Assembly: GCA_937927775.1 (NCBI GenBank)
Contig: CALBEF010000068.1
Coordinates: 1-49,544 of the forward strand
Direction: 5' to 3'
Length of the DNA: 49,544 bases
Source of the DNA: an uncultured Anaerolineae bacterium
GTDB taxonomy: Bacteria; Chloroflexota; Anaerolineae; J036; Brachytrichaceae
Below are positions 1-7,866 of the stretch, piece after piece. The position numbers and the translations under genes were made by a program. Every line of letters begins with the position of its first letter. The stretch's first letter is position 1. The notes beneath the pieces were generated by a model, which saw only the letters and a program-made list of their open reading frames with translations, searched no databases and was not told where the DNA came from.

Positions 1-171
1 GGCTGGCTGGCGGAAAATGGCGTAGTGATCGCGCAGATCAACCCGCGTGAGCACCACGACCTCGCGCTTCAGACATTGGAACTGGTGGACCGGCGCCGGT
101 ATGGATCGACCCTGCTGTGCTTCTACGAGCGCCGGGAACAAACCGGCGCCGGCATCACCGGCGCGGAATGA
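1..171 (+). CDS. rsmD: 16S rRNA (guanine966-N2)-methyltransferase RsmD, C-terminal end only
   Basis: Frame 1 is open from the window edge to a TGA at 169-171 and encodes 56 residues. The run NPREHHD followed by LELVDRRRYGSTLLCFYE matches the end of RsmD, which typically reads Q..PRE...L, then RRYGxTxLxFY. RsmD methylates G966 of 16S rRNA on the assembling small subunit. The SAM-binding and NPPY catalytic motifs would lie upstream, outside the window. The last 17 bases overlap the end of the convergent glycosidase gene. The short length limits certainty, but the C-terminal signature is quite specific. Confidence 0.72.
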   Translation, partial: GWLAENGVVIAQINPREHHDLALQTLELVDRRRYGSTLLCFYERREQTGAGITGAE

Positions 172-1042
172 TTGCGATCACCGCCGGCACTCTGTCGATG
201 GAGTTCACCAGCAACCCGTCTGGAACGCCGCTCACCCACACCCCCGACGACGCCCCGCCGTCCAGATTGAGCGCGCTGTCAAGCGCGAGATCTGAGCGAT
301 AAACCAGATAGTCCGCCAGCGCGGTCAAACTCCACACCGGCATGGTGGTGACGCCAAACACCACCCACCCGTCCCGATCGATGCCCACAAAGCTGCGCCG
401 GCTGCGCTGGCCGCTGGCCGGGATGCCGTCGATCACCTGGCCGGCGCGCACCAGCATGGGGAAACTTTGAACGGCCTGCGTGATGCGGGGGTCGGGCTGA
501 TAGGGATGCTCGGCCAGCCACTGCAGAAGCGGCTGCCCATCGCGCACGAAGAACATGCCGCCAAATCCGCGATACGTCTGTCCGTATACCTGGCCGTCGC
601 TGATGAGCAATCCGGTGATGCGGTTGTCCTGGTTGAAGAAACCGGCGTTAATGACAGCGACCGAGCCGGCCAGCAATTGCCAGTCGCGCACCTGCTGCGG
701 ATTGTCGGGGTCATAGCGCGCCTGGAAGTCCACACGCGATGGATCAACGCGCAACAGCGCCAGCCAGTCTACCCAGTCACCCACCTCAACGCTGACGCGG
801 CGGAACTGAACGCCCGGGCGCACGTCCTGCCAGCCTGTCTGAGAAAGCGAAGCGGTTGCCGGCGGGGCAGGTGTGCCGGTCGCAGCCGGCGTCGGCGCGG
901 CAACAAACGTGACCGGCGCGGGGCTGGCAATGGACGGATCAGCGGATGGAGCGTCGGCGACGCCGGACAGCGCGCATCCCGAAATCGCCAGCAGCGCGAC
1001 CCACGCGCAACGGATCGGCGCAGCCGGCCGGCTACGCTTCAT
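155..1042 (-). CDS. Lipoprotein with phosphodiester glycosidase (NAGPA-type) domain
   Basis: The 295-aa product starts with a positively charged n-region, a hydrophobic stretch and a lipobox ending at Cys23 (AISGC), so it should be an exported lipoprotein. A Pro/Ala/Thr-rich linker (about residues 30-65) precedes a domain with VINAGFFN (about 130-140), an SFPMLVRAG segment, a FVGIDRDG segment and a closing LNLDGGASSG motif (about 258-268). These are the conserved blocks of the NAGPA family (N-acetylglucosamine-1-phosphodiester alpha-N-acetylglucosaminidase-like), which in bacteria acts on cell-envelope glycans. The substrate cannot be read from sequence. Its ATG lies 11 bases inside the end of the upstream CBS gene, so the two are probably translationally coupled. 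The 3' end overlaps rsmD tail to tail. Confidence 0.85.
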   Translation of the reverse strand: MKRSRPAAPIRCAWVALLAISGCALSGVADAPSADPSIASPAPVTFVAAPTPAATGTPAPPATASLSQTGWQDVRPGVQFRRVSVEVGDWVDWLALLRVDPSRVDFQARYDPDNPQQVRDWQLLAGSVAVINAGFFNQDNRITGLLISDGQVYGQTYRGFGGMFFVRDGQPLLQWLAEHPYQPDPRITQAVQSFPMLVRAGQVIDGIPASGQRSRRSFVGIDRDGWVVFGVTTMPVWSLTALADYLVYRSDLALDSALNLDGGASSGVWVSGVPDGLLVNSIDRVPAVIAIIPRR

Positions 1043-1448
1043 CGTCCGCGTCCAGGATCATGTCGCGCACGATGTCGCCCATCGACAGAACGCCGATCGG
1101 CCGGCATGGCTCATCGCTCGACACCACGACCAGACGATGGATTTTGCGCTCCACCAGCATACGCGCGGCGTCTTCGAGTTTCACGTCGGGCGTCACAGTG
1201 ACCACTTGCGCCGTCATCACATCGCGCACGCGCAGACCGTCCCAGTAATGCACGTTGGGGCGCACCAGCGTTGCGCCCACGAGATCGGTTTGAGACACGA
1301 TGCCGGCCAGGCCGCACTCGCCGTCGGTCACCACCAATGCGCGGACGCCGGCAGCGACCATCATGCGCGCGGCGTCACGAATCGTCGTGTCGGGGCTGCA
1401 ACTCACCACGCCCTGACGCATCACATCTCGGACAAAGACAGGATTCAT
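1032..1448 (-). CDS. Tandem CBS-domain protein
   Basis: The 138-aa protein is two CBS domains and little else. The first spans roughly residues 8-62 (VRDVM...VVSCSPDTTIRDAARMM...ALVVTD...GIVSQTDL). The second spans roughly 74-132 (VRDVMTAQVVTVTP...DAARMLVERKIHRLVVV...IGVLSMGDIV). CBS pairs bind adenosyl ligands such as AMP, ATP or SAM and act as energy sensors or regulatory modules. With no attached enzyme here, the partner is unknown. It leads a two-gene unit with the glycosidase gene (11-base overlap). A TATCAT hexamer 7 nt before the ATG suggests a leaderless transcript. The rlmN gene diverges from the same 56-bp gap. Confidence 0.88.
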   Translation of the reverse strand: MNPVFVRDVMRQGVVSCSPDTTIRDAARMMVAAGVRALVVTDGECGLAGIVSQTDLVGATLVRPNVHYWDGLRVRDVMTAQVVTVTPDVKLEDAARMLVERKIHRLVVVSSDEPCRPIGVLSMGDIVRDMILDADDEA

Positions 1449-1455
1449 CGGGTGA

Positions 1456-1461
1456 ATGATA
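1456..1461 (-). promoter_or_regulatory. Candidate -10 box for a leaderless CBS-gene mRNA
   Basis: On the minus strand this reads TATCAT, followed by 7 nt and the ATG of the CBS gene. No Shine-Dalgarno sequence fits between them. The spacing puts the predicted transcription start on or next to the start codon. Confidence 0.4.
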
Positions 1462-1490
1462 CACAGAGATCAGCAGACAGGGCGCTGGGG

Positions 1491-1496
1491 TAAGAT
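1491..1496 (+). promoter_or_regulatory. Candidate -10 box for a leaderless rlmN mRNA
   Basis: TAAGAT lies 8 nt before the ATG at 1505. The in-frame TTG at 1496 would overlap this hexamer, which favours the ATG as start. I see no convincing -35 box. Confidence 0.3.
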
Positions 1497-1504
1497 TGCC
1501 GGCG

Positions 1505-2668
1505 ATGGCGCTTTCCATTCCCACCTCACTGTACGATCTCACATCTGATCAACTGTCAAAGCAACTCGACGACTGGGGCGAGCCGGCCTTCCACGCCAGA
1601 CAGATCCGGCGCTGGCTGTACCAGCGATTTGCCGCCGGCGTCGACGACATGACCGACCTGAGCAAACGCCTGCGCGCCCGCCTGAAGGAGCATTACGTGA
1701 CCGGCCGGCTGTCCACAGTTGCCGAGCGCGCGTCGAACGACGGCTGGACGCGCAAATGGCTGCTGCGGTTGCCGGACGGCAGCGAGATCGAAACGGTGCT
1801 GATGGAGTACGACGGCATTCGGCGCACGGCCTGCATTTCGTCGCAGGCCGGCTGCGCGATGGATTGCAGCTTCTGCGCCACCGGGCAAATGGGGTTTCTG
1901 CGCAATCTGCGCGCCGGCGAGATCATCGAACAGGTCGTGTGGGTGGCGCGCGCGCTCCAGAATCAGCCGGACGCCGCCGGCCGCGCCTGCGCGCCAAACG
2001 GCAATCCACAATCCAAAATCCAAAATCCAAAATCGACCGATCGTTTGTCCAACCTGGTCTTCATGGGCATGGGCGAGCCATTCGCCAACTACAACAACGT
2101 CATGGAGGCCATCCGCCGGCTCACCGAAGCCGAGAGTGACGGCGGCTTTGGACTGGGGGCGCGCCGGATCACGGTGTCAACGGTCGGCATTGTCCCCGGC
2201 ATTCACAGGTTCGCCGAAGAAAACCTGCAGGTGAATCTGGCAATCTCGCTGCACGCGGCCAGCGACGAACTGCGCGACCAGCTCGCGCCCATCAACAAGC
2301 GCTACCCGTTGAAAGAGCTGGCGCTGGCCGCGCGCGACTACATCCGCAGGACAAACCGGCGCGTCAGTTTCGAATGGGCGCTGATCGATGGCGTCAACGA
2401 CACCATCGCGCAGGCCGAGTTGCTGGTGACCTACATCCGCTCGATCTGGGACGCGAAGAAGGAGGGCCGGAACATGATCCACGTGAACATGATTCCGCTG
2501 AATCCGACCGGCGGGTACGCGGGGCGGGCCACAGACCGGACGCAGGCGCGCAGGTTCAGCGAGATTCTGACGGCGGCGGGGATTCCAAACACGATCCGCG
2601 TGCGGCGCGGGATCGACATTCACGCCGGCTGCGGGCAGTTGAGGGCGGAAGCGGGGCGCTTTCCGTAA
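1505..2668 (+). CDS. rlmN: Dual-specificity 23S rRNA/tRNA adenine-C2 methyltransferase RlmN
   Basis: This radical-SAM enzyme methylates A2503 of 23S rRNA and A37 of some tRNAs. The CxxxCxxC cluster motif (CAMDCSFC) begins at about residue 117, preceded by the TACISSQAGC block. It is followed by LVFMGMGEP, the SAM-binding segments and a C-terminal HAGCGQLR carrying the catalytic cysteine expected there. I chose the ATG at 1505 over an in-frame TTG at 1496. The protein is about 387 residues, somewhat long for the family. Extra length sits between the cluster motif and VFMGMGEP, where about 11 residues (NPQSKIQNPKS) are encoded by an in-frame run of AATCCAA heptamers at 2003-2034. The gene ends just before a strong inverted repeat shared with the convergent rpmB. 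Confidence 0.95.
   Translation: MALSIPTSLYDLTSDQLSKQLDDWGEPAFHARQIRRWLYQRFAAGVDDMTDLSKRLRARLKEHYVTGRLSTVAERASNDGWTRKWLLRLPDGSEIETVLMEYDGIRRTACISSQAGCAMDCSFCATGQMGFLRNLRAGEIIEQVVWVARALQNQPDAAGRACAPNGNPQSKIQNPKSTDRLSNLVFMGMGEPFANYNNVMEAIRRLTEAESDGGFGLGARRITVSTVGIVPGIHRFAEENLQVNLAISLHAASDELRDQLAPINKRYPLKELALAARDYIRRTNRRVSFEWALIDGVNDTIAQAELLVTYIRSIWDAKKEGRNMIHVNMIPLNPTGGYAGRATDRTQARRFSEILTAAGIPNTIRVRRGIDIHAGCGQLRAEAGRFP
2003..2034 (+). repeat. AATCCAA heptamer array inside rlmN
   Basis: Four to five tandem copies of AATCCAA/AATCCAC lie in the rlmN reading frame without breaking it. The same repeat occurs between genes at 41520-41552 and 43704-43727, so this is an intragenic copy of a dispersed family. 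It encodes a Q/N/K/P/S-rich loop. Confidence 0.9.
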
Positions 2669-2671
2669 AAC

Positions 2672-2704
2672 AAGTGTCGGACTCCTTCGAGAAGTCCGAC
2701 ACTT
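2672..2704. terminator. Bidirectional terminator between rlmN and rpmB
   Basis: A perfect 12-bp inverted repeat (AAGTGTCGGACT and its complement) with a 9-nt loop lies between the convergent rlmN and rpmB genes. In the rpmB direction the stem is followed by TTGTTTTAC, a modest U-tract. On the plus strand only ACTTTGAGG follows, so termination may be weaker for rlmN. Confidence 0.75.
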
Positions 2705-2744
2705 TGAGGGGCTGGTGGGGAACTCGCACCTGACACTTGATCGC

Positions 2745-2930
2745 TTATCGGGCCGACTTGGCCAGCGTGCGCAGGTAGCGCGTGGACACCATCACCGTTT
2801 GCATGCGGCCATCGATCATCATGCGGCGGCGCTGCAGGTTGGGCTTCCAGGCGCGCTTGCTGGCATTGAGCGCGTGGCTGCGCGACTGGCCAAACTGCTT
2901 GCGCTTGCCGGTAAAATAACACTTCGCCAT
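2745..2930 (-). CDS. rpmB: 50S ribosomal protein L28
   Basis: The 61-aa basic protein begins MAKCYFTGKRKQFG, continues SRSHALNASKRAWKPN and ends VSTRYLRTL, matching L28 throughout (KR.xxGNxVSHSxxKTKRxWxPNLQ pattern). The length is normal for the shorter bacterial L28 form. The Cys in MAKC suggests a partly zinc-ribbon-type ancestor, but a full set of four cysteines is absent. An AGAGGTGAT Shine-Dalgarno lies just upstream of the ATG on the minus strand. The gene is transcribed alone, diverging from the Asp23-family gene and converging on rlmN with a shared terminator. Confidence 0.95.
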   Translation of the reverse strand: MAKCYFTGKRKQFGQSRSHALNASKRAWKPNLQRRRMMIDGRMQTVMVSTRYLRTLAKSAR

Positions 2931-3050
2931 GGCGCAATCACCTCTTGCTATTTTCGGAAAAGTCTCTAAGATTCGGACGTTTACGACTGCGTCGGGCCGG
3001 CCAGATACTGGCGCCGCGCGCGAGGGTTGAGTCTACCATATTTCAAATCG

Positions 3051-3422
3051 ATGGACACAGATATCACCAGGCCGGCCGTCGCCGGCGCCGTCGAGATCAA
3101 ACAGCAGGCGCTGTTCAGCCTGGCGCTCGGCGCGGCGTTGAGCACCTACGGCGTCGTCGGCATCGCGTCGCGCTACACCGGCTACGATGTCACCCGCCGC
3201 GAACCCCGGCGCGGGCTGAGCGTTAAAGTGCGCCAGAACGAAGACGGCAGCCACGCCGTTACCGTCAACGTCAACATCATTGTCGAGTACGGCGTGCGCA
3301 TTCAGGCCGTCACCAGCAGCCTGCAGCAGCAGATCACCTACGCGATCGAGCGGAACACCGATTACCGCGTCGAGGCGGTCAACGTGCACGTGACTTCACT
3401 GCGTGTGACGCATGAAGATTGA
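3051..3422 (+). CDS. Asp23/Gls24-family envelope stress protein
   Basis: The product from the ATG at 3051 has 123 residues. It contains the Asp23/Gls24 pattern: EIKQQALFSLALGAALSTYGVVGI near the N-terminus, GLSVKV, a VNVNIIVEYGVRI strand and a final EAVNVHVTSLRV. In Firmicutes the family member YloU precedes the DAK2 gene yloV/fakA, and the same order is present here, which supports both calls. I rejected the TTG at 3027 because the ATG starts closer to the conserved domain. The molecular role of the family is poorly known; some members are membrane-associated and cell-envelope-related. Confidence 0.85.
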   Translation: MDTDITRPAVAGAVEIKQQALFSLALGAALSTYGVVGIASRYTGYDVTRREPRRGLSVKVRQNEDGSHAVTVNVNIIVEYGVRIQAVTSSLQQQITYAIERNTDYRVEAVNVHVTSLRVTHED

Positions 3423-3545
3423 GATCGCCGGCAAATCAGACAAGCCGGCGGGCGACGCTCACCCAAAGACTGATCGACGAATGGAGATGATAACCTTACC
3501 CACCCACACAGCCCTCTGCGACAACCTGTCTGCGCCGGAGGCGCG

Positions 3546-5291
3546 ATGAGCGGAACCCCACCCCACAACGAGCAACGGCCGTCAGAGCCGGCGACTACGT
3601 CGGCGACTACGTCGGCGACTCAGCAAGCCGCATCCGCGCCTGCCGCGTCGCGCGAGAAGCGCCAGTACCACCTGACTATTGATGGACGCCGGTTCAAGCA
3701 ACTGGTCAGAGCCGGCTACCAGTGGCTGCGCGCGCAGGAAGCGATCGTCAACTCCTACAACGTGTATCCGGTGCCCGACGGCGACACCGGCACCAACATG
3801 ATGCACACCATGCGCTCGGCCTGGGAGTCCATCGCCAGCATGGAGGATCGCAACATCGGGGCTGTCGCCAAAGCCGTCTCCTACGGCGCCCTGCGCGGAT
3901 CGCGCGGCAACTCCGGCATCATCCTGTCTCAGATCTGGCGCGGGTTTGCGCGCTCGGTGGATCACAAGGATGTGTGCGACGCGCAGGATATTGCGCTGGC
4001 GTTGCGCGAAGCGGTGAGCACAGCCTATGCCGGCGTCAACAATCCGGTCGAAGGCACCATGCTGACCGTCATCCGCGAGATCGCCGACAGCGCCGAGCAG
4101 TCGGTGAGCCGCTCGCACGATCTGCGCGAGATGTTGAGCGCCATGACCCGCGCCGCGCATGAATCCGTTCAGCGCACGCCGACGCTGTTGAAGATTCTGA
4201 AAGACGCCGGCGTCGTTGACTCCGGCGGCTATGGGTTGTACGTGATCCTGGACGGCATGGGACGCCTGCTGAACGGGCTGCCGCTGGGCGAAGAGCACGT
4301 CACCGCCGGAGCGGCAACCATAGGGGCGGGACCGCAGGCAGAGGAAGGGTATGGCTACGACGTGCAATACCTCATCTATGCGCCGGCCGGCCAGACGCTG
4401 GATGTGATGCAGATCCGGCGCGACATCGAAGCGATGGGCGATTGCCCGCTAGTGATGGGCGACGAGCGCATGGTGAAAGTTCATGTGCATGTGGCAGACC
4501 CCGGCGTGCCGCTGAGCTATGGCGCAAAACTAGGCTCGTTGCGCGATGTGGTCGTCGAAGACATGCAGGCCCAGAGCGAAACATTCCTTCCCGGCGCCGC
4601 GCGCGGCGCGCTTCAGCCCCAGTCCCTGCCGGCGGTGGAGATTGCCATCGTTGCCGTGGCGTCCGGCGAAGGGTTGATCCGCGCCTTCAAGGATGTTGGC
4701 GCGCGCGTCGTCATCCCCGGCGGCCAAACCATGAACCCGAGCGTCGATGACTTTCTCAAGGCCATTCAACAGGCCAATGCGCGTCACGTCATCCTGCTGC
4801 CCAACAACGGCAACATCATCATGACGGCCCAACAGGCGGCGCAGTTGAGCGAAGTGCCGGCCAGAGTGGTGAACACGCGCACCATCCCGCAGGGCATCGC
4901 AGCCGCCATCGCATTCAACTTCGAGCGCGACGTGGAAGGCAACCTGCGCCTGATGACGGAGGCATCGCGCCGCGTCGTCACCTGCGAGGTCACGCGGGCC
5001 ACCCGGACGGTGACAGTCGATGGCGTCAGCGCCAAAGAGGGTCAGCTAATCGGCCTGATCGACGACCGGCTCGCGCTGGCAGGGGATCATCTCGACGCGC
5101 TGGTAAGCGGGTTGCTGGAGCGCGCCGGCGCCGGCCAGCGCGAACTCATCACCTTTTACCACGGCAAAGACCTTCCCCGCAGCCAGGCCGAGTTCATCGT
5201 CGATCAGACCCGCCAGCAATACCCCGATCACGTGGTGGACTTGTACGAGGGGCAGCAGGCGCACTACTACTTCATCATCGGCATCGAATGA
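3546..5291 (+). CDS. fakA: DAK2-domain protein, FakA-like fatty acid kinase catalytic subunit
   Basis: The 581-aa protein has a low-complexity Thr/Ser/Ala leader (residues 1-35) and a DhaL/DAK2 kinase domain (about 40-240). The latter carries PVPDGDTGTNM (about 75-87), whose aspartates bind Mg-ATP, and RGSRGNSGIILSQ. A FakA middle domain and a C-terminal region with AIVAVASGEGL and LLPNNGNI follow. FakA phosphorylates fatty acids held by a FakB/DegV carrier so they can enter phospholipid synthesis. The next gene is a DegV protein overlapping by ATGA, a strong functional link. A CGGAGG Shine-Dalgarno precedes the ATG. The Asp23-family gene is upstream. The family usually has about 550 residues; the excess is the leader. 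Confidence 0.92.
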   Translation: MSGTPPHNEQRPSEPATTSATTSATQQAASAPAASREKRQYHLTIDGRRFKQLVRAGYQWLRAQEAIVNSYNVYPVPDGDTGTNMMHTMRSAWESIASMEDRNIGAVAKAVSYGALRGSRGNSGIILSQIWRGFARSVDHKDVCDAQDIALALREAVSTAYAGVNNPVEGTMLTVIREIADSAEQSVSRSHDLREMLSAMTRAAHESVQRTPTLLKILKDAGVVDSGGYGLYVILDGMGRLLNGLPLGEEHVTAGAATIGAGPQAEEGYGYDVQYLIYAPAGQTLDVMQIRRDIEAMGDCPLVMGDERMVKVHVHVADPGVPLSYGAKLGSLRDVVVEDMQAQSETFLPGAARGALQPQSLPAVEIAIVAVASGEGLIRAFKDVGARVVIPGGQTMNPSVDDFLKAIQQANARHVILLPNNGNIIMTAQQAAQLSEVPARVVNTRTIPQGIAAAIAFNFERDVEGNLRLMTEASRRVVTCEVTRATRTVTVDGVSAKEGQLIGLIDDRLALAGDHLDALVSGLLERAGAGQRELITFYHGKDLPRSQAEFIVDQTRQQYPDHVVDLYEGQQAHYYFIIGIE

Positions 5292-6169
5292 GATCGGCCA
5301 ACACCCGTTTTCCCCGGCGGCTGAAGATCATCACCGACAGCGCCGCCCAGATCGCCGAGCCGTGGGCGCGCGACCACCAGGTGCTGGTGATGGCGCAACA
5401 TATCCGGCTCGACGGCAAGGTCTATCGCGAGGGTGTCGATCTCGACGACGCCGGGTTTGCCGCGCTTGTTCAGGGACGCCCGGCCAGCGAATGGCCGGTG
5501 ATCGAAGCGCCCGGCGTCGATGAATACATCGAGATGTACCAGCAGACACTGCTGGAAACATCCGACATCATCGTCATGGCGCCGTCAGACAAGCTGACCC
5601 GCTCTGCCCGCAATGCCCGCGCAGCCGCCGAGGTTTTCCGAGGGCGAGCCAATATCGTCGTCTTTGACTCGCAGACTATCGCCCTCGGCCTGAATGTGCT
5701 GGTCCGTCAGGTGAGCGCCCTGACCCGGGACGGCTATTCGAGCGACGACATCATCAAACTGGCGCGGGGCGTAGTGCCCCGTCTGTACGGGGCATTTGTG
5801 ACGCAGAATCTGGATCACATGGCGCGCAGCGGATGCTTAAGGCCGGCCCAGGCCGCGCTGGGCAAATTGCTCGGCATCATCCCATTCCTGTCCATTGAGG
5901 AGGGCGAGATTGCCGCCATCGAGAAAGTGCGCTCGTTCGACCGGGCGCTGGAAAAACTGGTTGAATTCGCCGCCGAGTTCGAGTCGCCCCAGGAACTGGC
6001 CGTGCTGCAACTCGCCCCGCAAGCCAACGCGCAGACCAACCTGCTGATCGACCTGCTGCGGGGCATCTTCCCGGACCTGGGCCATATCCCGGTGCGCCCC
6101 TGCGGCGCAACAATCGGCAGCATCATCGGGCCGACGGGCATAGGCATCATGATCCATGATGGCGATTGA
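5288..6169 (+). CDS. DegV-family fatty-acid-binding protein (FakB-like)
   Basis: The 293-aa protein starts KIITDSAAQI, the DegV opening that binds the acyl carboxylate. It contains VVFDSQTIALGLNVLVRQ, LDHMARSGCLRPAQAALGKLLGIIPFL and a C-terminal GATIGSIIGPTGIGIM. FakB proteins present a bound fatty acid to FakA for phosphorylation. The start overlaps the fakA stop as ATGA, so translation is coupled. The last codons (GAT TGA) are already part of the GATTGAC repeat array downstream, so the repeat supplies the stop codon. The chain preference cannot be told from sequence. Confidence 0.92.
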   Translation: MRSANTRFPRRLKIITDSAAQIAEPWARDHQVLVMAQHIRLDGKVYREGVDLDDAGFAALVQGRPASEWPVIEAPGVDEYIEMYQQTLLETSDIIVMAPSDKLTRSARNARAAAEVFRGRANIVVFDSQTIALGLNVLVRQVSALTRDGYSSDDIIKLARGVVPRLYGAFVTQNLDHMARSGCLRPAQAALGKLLGIIPFLSIEEGEIAAIEKVRSFDRALEKLVEFAAEFESPQELAVLQLAPQANAQTNLLIDLLRGIFPDLGHIPVRPCGATIGSIIGPTGIGIMIHDGD

Positions 6170-6249
6170 CGATTGAGTGATTGACGATTGACGATTGAGT
6201 GATTGACGATTGAGCGATTGAGCGATTGACGATTGAGCGATTGACGATT
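6163..6249 (+). repeat. GATTGAC/GATTGAGY tandem repeat array
   Basis: About 11 tandem 7- and 8-bp units (GATTGAC, GATTGAGT, GATTGAGC) start in the last codons of the DegV gene and run through the gap. The same family recurs at 28912-28972 and 47439-47460. Confidence 0.95.
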
Positions 6250-6275
6250 ATGCGCCGCTCTGCCCTCCGACATTG

Positions 6276-6335
6276 GTGATCCGTTATCTGTGATCTGTCA
6301 TCTGCGATCTGTCATCTGCGATCTGTCATCTCCGC
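6276..6335 (+). repeat. ATCTGTC/ATCTGCG heptamer array
   Basis: Tandem 7-bp units ending about 9 bases before the ATG of the flavoprotein gene. They could be translated upstream of that start but are better read as an intergenic repeat. Confidence 0.85.
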
Positions 6336-6343
6336 TGATCCGT

Positions 6344-7066
6344 ATGTCAAGCCCGAATCTGGATCACATCACTCTCGATGCTGAGCGCAACCTGCTCATC
6401 CTGGGAGCAGCCGTGACCCGGCAGATGCTGATCGAGGGCGCCGGCGACCTGCCCGGCACGCCACTGTTTCACATTCTGCGCGAAACAGCCCAGGCAATGC
6501 CCGGCTCGAACACGGGCGAGCAGACTACCCTGGCCGGCGCCATTGCGACGGCCGACAACGTCTCGCCGCTGGTCACTGCCCTGCTGGCATGCGACGCGGA
6601 AATTACGCTGCGCACAGACGAGGCGCGCATCATTCCCCTGAGCGGGTTCCTGTCCTACCGCGAGCGCATCATGCGTGAAGGCGCGCTCATCACCGACATT
6701 CGCCTGCCGATCGCCAGCCGTGATTTGCGATTTGCGTATGAGCAGGCTGCGCCCGCTCCACAGGCGTATCCAACTGTGTGCGTAGTCGTTCGTTGCGCGG
6801 TGAAAGACGGCATCCTGGGCAGCGTCAGGATCGGCGTGGGCGGCGCAGCCAGCACACCCATCCGGCTGACTGCGCTGGAGTTCGGGCTGGAGAAGAAGTC
6901 ACTGGCCGGCTTTCTGGAGCGCGAGCTGCCGCCCGCCATCGCCGCCCTGAATCCCCCCGACGATCGGCTGGGCAGCGCAGAGCACCGGCGCGAGATGGCC
7001 GGCGCGCTAACACGGCAGGCCATCCTGCGCGCAGCGTCGGAACAGCCCGTCGGCAAGGCGGCGTAA
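6344..7066 (+). CDS. FAD-binding subunit of molybdopterin dehydrogenase, N-terminally short (CoxM/CutM-like)
   Basis: The 240-aa product resembles the medium FAD subunit of xanthine dehydrogenase/CO dehydrogenase-type enzymes from the second half of the FAD domain onward. Visible blocks are LLILGAAVT, then GEQTTLAGAIATADNVSPLVTALLACDAEITL, and a C-terminal CO_deh_flav_C-like region (VRIGVGGAASTPIRLTALE). The first 50-60 residues of the family, with the AGGTDL-type FAD-binding loop, are missing. Upstream lies only repeat DNA. The large Mo-pterin and small 2Fe-2S subunits are not adjacent. It may be a decayed or repurposed subunit. Its stop overlaps the xdhC start by one base (TAATG). Confidence 0.7.
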   Translation: MSSPNLDHITLDAERNLLILGAAVTRQMLIEGAGDLPGTPLFHILRETAQAMPGSNTGEQTTLAGAIATADNVSPLVTALLACDAEITLRTDEARIIPLSGFLSYRERIMREGALITDIRLPIASRDLRFAYEQAAPAPQAYPTVCVVVRCAVKDGILGSVRIGVGGAASTPIRLTALEFGLEKKSLAGFLERELPPAIAALNPPDDRLGSAEHRREMAGALTRQAILRAASEQPVGKAA

Positions 7067-7866
7067 TGCGCGACACGGTTGACATCCTGAAGGTCGCCGC
7101 TGAACACGTGGCGCGAGGAACGCCCTGCGCGCTCTGCACCATCGTGCGCGCGAGCGGTTCTGTGCCGCGCCACGCCGGCTCGAAGGCGCTGGTGGCGGGC
7201 GATGGCACGATCATCGCCGGCACGGTCGGCGGCGGCGAGATAGAAAGCCGCGTCATCGTCGAGGCCGGCCAGGCGTTGCGCGACGGCCAGCCACGCCTGC
7301 TGACCTGTCAACTGCCAGCGCCGCCGGGCAACGATCCGAGCGTGTCGGGCGGCGAGGTCGAGGTGTTCGTGGAACCCCTCCTGCCCGCGCCCACGCTGGT
7401 CATCATCGGCGCCGGACATGTGGCGCGCGCGCTGGCGCACCTGGCGCGCTGGGCCGGCTTCCGCGTCGTGGTCACAGACGATCGCCCCGACCTGTGTTCG
7501 CCGACAGCCATCCCAGACGCCGACGAGCATCTGGCCGGCCCGCCGCTCGAACAACTTGAGCGAATCGCGTGGACGCCGTTCACCTGCGTCGCTCTGCTGA
7601 CACGCAGTTCGGCGATTGATGTGTCGGTGTTGCCGGCGCTGTTGCGCGCGCCGGTCGCTTACATCGGCGCGATCGGCAGCCGGCGACGCTGGCGCAGCAC
7701 CGTTGAAGCGCTGCGTGAAGCCGGCGTATCCGAAGCCGACCTTGCCCGCGTTCATGCGCCCATCGGGCTGGAGATTCAGGCCGAGACGCCGGAAGAAATC
7801 GCCATCAGCATCATGGCGCAGATCGTGCAGGTCAGGCGTCAGTCGTCAGTAGCCAGTCGTCAGTAG
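7066..7866 (+). CDS. xdhC: XdhC/CoxI-family molybdenum cofactor insertion protein
   Basis: The 266-aa product has an N-terminal XdhC_CoxI domain (VRASGSVPRHAGSKALV, then GTVGGGEIESRV). After a linker comes a Rossmann domain with VIIGAGHVARALAHLA (about residues 109-124), ending in YIGAIGSRRRW and IGLEIQAETPEEIAISIMAQI. This matches XdhC, which binds and sulfurates molybdopterin cofactor before insertion into xanthine-dehydrogenase-like enzymes. It overlaps the flavoprotein gene by one base, and the pair probably shares an mRNA. The last residues (about QSSVASRQ) and the TAG stop are encoded by CAGTAGC/CAGTCGT repeats, a repeat-made C-terminal tail. Confidence 0.88.
   Translation: MRDTVDILKVAAEHVARGTPCALCTIVRASGSVPRHAGSKALVAGDGTIIAGTVGGGEIESRVIVEAGQALRDGQPRLLTCQLPAPPGNDPSVSGGEVEVFVEPLLPAPTLVIIGAGHVARALAHLARWAGFRVVVTDDRPDLCSPTAIPDADEHLAGPPLEQLERIAWTPFTCVALLTRSSAIDVSVLPALLRAPVAYIGAIGSRRRWRSTVEALREAGVSEADLARVHAPIGLEIQAETPEEIAISIMAQIVQVRRQSSVASRQ

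Noticed and set aside
3426..3450. Hairpin (CGCCGGC / GCCGGCG) after the Asp23-family gene as terminator
   Set aside because: The stem is built from the over-represented GCCGGC motif and no U-tract follows.
6163..6335. Possible CRISPR array
   Set aside because: Units are 7-8 bp and contiguous with no spacers; no cas genes are present apart from an unlinked Cas4-like protein.
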